Of a stretch of 64,000 nucleotides of DNA, positions 60,650 through 64,000 are shown piece by piece; position 1 is the first letter of the stretch; every line of letters starts with the position of its first letter. Made by a program: the position numbers and the translations under genes. The notes below the pieces were generated by a model. That model ran no database searches. It worked only from the letters and a program-made list of their open reading frames with translations, and was not told where the DNA came from. Origin of the DNA: Leucocoprinus leucothites (Eukaryota > Basidiomycota > Agaricomycetes > Agaricales > Agaricaceae); the NCBI GenBank assembly GCA_013368445.1, contig JAACJO010000003.1:1488001-1552000 (forward strand), written 5' to 3'.

Positions 60650-62879
60650 CTATCCACACACAAAGAACTTGCCAACCGACGGATCATGATCGCTGATGCG
60701 GTCATCGAAAGATGGAGACCAGCTGTTGACGTGAATGTGCTCGAAGGCAGCCTTATTCTTGTGCTTTTCGATTCCTGGAGATGCGAAAGCGTGGTCGAGT
60801 TGCTCCGAGTTCTGGTCAAAGACATAGCTATATCGTTCCACGCGTGGAATATCAACCACTTCGTCGAATTCGGTCAAAAGTTTGGCGAGCGGCGCAAACA
60901 CAGAACGTGTCTGAGAATATTCGTTGAAATCGCCGGCCACTATGAGTTTCGCTTTGGAGTCACGGTCAAGGACACTAGCTACGAAGTCCTGCAATAATTT
61001 CTTTCAATTAAAGTGTCGAGATGGGAAAACCAGGCCACTCACGGCAACAATAGCAACTTGTTGGCTGCGGGCGTCGATTGGCAGGTTGACAGGAGGTCTA
61101 GCGTCACCTTGTGTTGAAGAGCTACCGCCTTTGGAGCTGAGATGCACATTGATGGTATAAAATTCTTTTTTATTGCGAGTCTGCCAGCCAGCAACAAGGG
61201 GTTTGCGTGTCGAGGCCCAGGCTGGATTCGTAGGATCGATGCGACCAGGGTTCAGACTCCAAAGAACAAACCATCAACATGATAGATGACCAGATTTTCG
61301 GGGAAATTCCTACCTGAGGGCTAGTTTCTTGGTGTCTTTCCTGACTTCGATGGCATCCAATGATCCTCCCACTGGGGTACCAGGAATGAGTTGCAGCCTC
61401 TCTGGGCGATACCTACGCAAACGAAGCTCAAACACAGGATATCACAGAGAAGAAGAAAAGAGGCGTACAAGAAGGCAGTCCGAATGTTTCCACCGGGAAC
61501 GCCACCATCTTGTCCATCGACTGGATTAATCTGAGTAAAATTGTACCTCACACCGCTGACACTCTCGATAGCATCGATGAGAGTTTTCAGGGTCACATCC
61601 GCGCCGACGGTCCCATCATTAGTCTCTCCAGAATTATCTTGTATCTCTTGGAGGAAAAGTAAGTCGGGAGTTTTCATAAGGTCGGTTATGTGTGAAGCAA
61701 CTGTAGGAATATGAGCTGAAGTTGGTGCCATGTTTTCGACCTGGAGGTGGTTGAGTTCTATCTCCCGTAGGATTGTGAAACGAACTATACATTGTAGTCG
61801 CCAAAGGTCACGACACAAGGATCATTGCCATTTGACGAGATCGTGGTTGGAGGTATATTGCTACTGGGTCTTGAAATGACTTGAGGAGCCGTCAAGGGAA
61901 GCACATAAAAGAATCCAAATCTTTACGAAAATTTAGCGGACTTTCTAGAAGGGCCAAGTCAATGAGCTCACTGATAGACGACAGGACCGGTGATATCAGT
62001 CAAAGCAACACCAACAGCTGTGGTAGGATTCTTCGTTCCATCAAGGGGAGAACCAATGATAACGGTTTCGGGATTCGCATCTGGTATACCGTCGGGACCT
62101 ACCACGCTATAAGCACGTGGGGCTGGCTGAGCACGAGGTCCTCTTACCAGAAGTGATAGAAATTCCTCCCCGACTATTTTTCCCAGTCACATGCCAATCA
62201 CCGTATACCCAAAATTCTCCAAACTGATTCTCGAAGTTAGTAGCAATTGGCTTGGGAATAGTGACAATTTGCCCTTCCAAACTTTCCCAGAAGTCCATAC
62301 CGTAGCGGTCGGGTCGTAGCTCGTCATTGACGGTATCTATACGACTGACATTGTTAGGGTTGGAAAGGAAGCCATCCGGTCCAACATCAAGGGCGGATAG
62401 CTCCTGAGTAGGAGGGCTGCGGTCTTTGCCAAGAATAACAATAGGAAAGGTGTTGTTTGAAGAGCGAACAACAATGTTAGTCGGGGAAGCAATCTCGGTT
62501 GCAAAGAGATTGTTAGGGGAGCTGCTTGACCGGAATTCTTGGACTCGGCCATCAAGGCTGATGAGATCGCCTACGGTGACTTGGCCTAGGGTAGATGTGG
62601 AGGTTGTGAAGACTTGAAGTCCGTTGGAAACACGGATATCCTCGGGCTTTTCCCCTAGAAGGTAGAATCCACTTGACCCCTCATAAATCTAGTGTCATTT
62701 GGGGTTTGAGTCGATCCAAAAGGATTACTTACTTTAGCAGTTACTACGCCAGTGACATTCTGTACGGACTGGCCAGCAAGAGGGCTCAGAAATCGAGTGC
62801 CTTGAATATCAGAGATCGTAGTGGTTGACACTACCGAGAGATATGCGGCAGCAAATAAAACCGAGTAAAGTCGCCCCAT
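60650..62879 (-). CDS. Secreted endonuclease/exonuclease/phosphatase (DNase I-fold) protein
   Basis: Nuclease-type protein with a signal peptide (MGRLYSVLFAAAYLSVVSTT). An N-terminal OB-like region (ISDIQGTRFLSPLAGQSVQN, VTGVVTA, GFYLLGEKPEDIRVSNGLQ) precedes the catalytic domain, the layout of bacterial extracellular nucleases such as ExeM/NucH. Catalytic motifs are in order: YNVENM, LFLQEIQDNSGE, INVHLSSKGG, VAGDFNEYSQ and SDHDPSV, so the Asn, Glu, His and Asp residues expected of the fold are all present. The protein ends DHDPSVGKFFVCG. Several short introns divide it; I did not fix every junction. An alternative ATG at 62891 would add MVLV. It probably degrades extracellular DNA for nutrient use or defence. 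Confidence 0.85.
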
Positions 62880-63783
62880 TACGAGTACCACCGCACTTTG
62901 GAGGGCTTTGAACTCGGAGCAAGCCCACTGACTGATCTGAGTGAAAGGTGCATGTGGTTTTTAAGCATCTCGCGAGTCGACATGGGAGGGGAAGATGGCA
63001 CCGTTGGAACATGTGTCACGAATCTGGCCAGGTCCATTGTTATTGGTCGGATTTTATCAACGTTCAGTCCGTCCGTGCAAGTGATGGTTGATGGTTCCTA
63101 GAGGTGCGCAAGAGTGAGAACAAACAGTCGCCAGTCGCGAGAGTCGGGCTCCCTCGTCGGTCACTATAGAGAGCGATTAATCGCTCTCAAAGCTCCGGAG
63201 GCTCGGACACTCCGGAAGCTCGGCGACTAGCTACTTGGCCTGAGCTTCTAGGTTGGATTGACAGTCCTGTCGTGGCGTCAACTTGGTAGCTGCCCACATC
63301 GTGTGGGGTGAGAGCACATGGTTTCTTGTATCATCGTTATCTCGAGGTCGTCATACAGCACCTTGACCTTGAGATACAACCGTCGAAAGGGATGTGCTAG
63401 CGATAGTCACCGGTTCGATCAAGGGCGGAGAAGTTCTAATGTGGATTATGTCTGATCAAGCCTAGGTATGAAAAACATGCAGAGTACAAGGACAGGAAAA
63501 TACTCGCAAAAGAACCTGAGATTCTAATTCCCGAAGCCTCAAGTGAGAGCTTGTGGCCAGCCTGAATAACCGCGCCAAAATACGAAATCCCGCACAAACC
63601 CGAAGGTTAACCAGTTCAGCGGTACTCATGCTCGGGTCTAAACTGAATGGTCAACAATATATTAACTGTGATACTACGAAACCACTCCGTCCCGGTTTTA
63701 GGTACAAGCAACTATCAATACACTTAACAAAAAGGCTCCAAAGCTCAAAGGTATACGATACAGTATTCTCATATCTCTACGAC
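62880..63783. other. Intergenic upstream of nuclease, with hairpin
   Basis: About 900 bp between the nuclease start and the end of the last gene. It contains the inverted repeat described separately. No coding frame with conserved character is seen. Confidence 0.5.
63126..63228. repeat. Imperfect 103-bp hairpin with perfect 20-bp palindromic core
   Basis: The core at 63169-63188 reads GAGAGCGATTAATCGCTCTC, a perfect palindrome. The outer ends AGTCGCC (63126-63132) and GGCGACT (63222-63228) are inverted copies, and the arms between share GC-rich segments (GGGCTCC on the left, GGAGGCTC on the right), so most of the element can fold back. It lies about 250-350 bp upstream of the nuclease ATG. 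It could be a short foldback element, a hairpin RNA source or a dimeric factor site. Confidence 0.7.
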
Positions 63784-64000
63784 TCAGTTCTGAGCACCGG
63801 TGGCAGCGGCGCGGCAGGCATTATTCTGTTGGTCACACTGTCCAACAGTGAGACCCGAGCTCCTCCCGGCTTGCGAGTTCGCAACGTTCGCGCATTGGTT
63901 ATGCTGGACATCACAAGAGCGACCAAGGGCAGCTCCAATGTTCAAGAACTCCGAGCCGTTAACGATGAACCCCTTCCCGCCAGCGGTAACAGGCGGCGCA
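63784..64000 (-). CDS. Small Cys-containing, probably secreted protein, C-terminal part (5' end outside window)
   Basis: The frame is open from the right edge of the window to TGA at 63784-63786, so about 71 residues are visible. The sequence contains GKGFIVNGSEFLNIGAALGR, then SCDVQHNQCANVANSQAGR and VGQCDQQNNACRAAATGAQN. Four cysteines are arranged as C-x6-C and C-x6-C about 20 residues apart, a pattern I recall at the C-terminus of small secreted or surface proteins of agaricomycetes with Ala/Gly-rich N-terminal parts. No function is known to me. The signal peptide, if present, lies outside the window. Confidence 0.6.
   Translation of the reverse strand, partial: APPVTAGGKGFIVNGSEFLNIGAALGRSCDVQHNQCANVANSQAGRSSGLTVGQCDQQNNACRAAATGAQN

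Overview
The window comes from a nuclear chromosome of a filamentous basidiomycete, probably an agaricomycete. Genes are intron-dense, with introns mostly 47-65 nt, and lie close together on both strands. Their products are typical eukaryotic proteins, and several belong to families expanded in mushroom-forming fungi: DUF6533 and DUF6534 multi-pass membrane proteins, F-box proteins of the agaricomycete type, and an RGS protein with a membrane tail. No CRISPR array, bacterial-type operon, rRNA, convincing tRNA or intact transposon was seen. The species was not identified. All gene models were built by hand from reading frame, splice consensus and family motifs. For most spliced genes the exon lengths sum to a whole number of codons, and I use that as an internal check.

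Layout. 0-10 kb: end of a NUDCD1-like gene (+), a Ptc2/Ptc3-type PP2C phosphatase (-), a gene-poor 3.6 kb stretch, a small MYND-like zinc-finger protein (+) and the ribosome-biogenesis factor BUD22 (-). 9-21 kb: tubulin cofactor D (+, 18 exons), V-ATPase subunit B (+, 10 exons) and a TCP11/SOK1 protein (+). 21-34 kb: a cytosine-deaminase-like amidohydrolase (+), an RGS membrane protein (-), a PrxQ-type peroxiredoxin (+) and a nitronate monooxygenase (+). 34-50 kb: the spindle-checkpoint kinase MPS1 (+), a DUF6533 membrane protein (-) divergent from a small single-pass membrane protein (+), an F-box protein whose F-box is split by an acidic insert (-), ribosomal protein eS19 with a poly-Glu tail (-), a second F-box protein (+) and the mitochondrial chaperone TIM9 (-). 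49-64 kb: DAHP synthase (+), a serine beta-lactamase-fold protein (+), a metallo-beta-lactamase-fold protein (-), a PLK4-like protein that appears to be a pseudokinase (+), a DUF6534 membrane protein (+), a secreted DNase I-fold nuclease (-) and the 3' end of a small Cys-containing, probably secreted protein (-).

The genes do not form one pathway; most are housekeeping functions (microtubule assembly and spindle checkpoint, vacuolar acidification, ribosome assembly, mitochondrial import, aromatic amino-acid synthesis). Several pairs are divergent with 200-620 bp between start codons (BUD22/TBCD, DUF6533/membrane protein, eS19/F-box, TIM9/DAHP synthase, MBL/PLK4-like) and may share promoters.

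The main oddities are splice-related and kinase-related. Five of the 98 introns I resolved need a GC rather than GT donor to keep frame, two in V-ATPase B, two in MPS1 and one in the PP2C gene. There is a start codon cut off from its reading frame by an intron, a 13-nt microexon and six stop-free introns of length divisible by three. The PLK4-like protein lacks both the HRD and DFG aspartates. A roughly 100-bp imperfect hairpin with a perfect 20-bp palindrome at its centre lies upstream of the nuclease gene.
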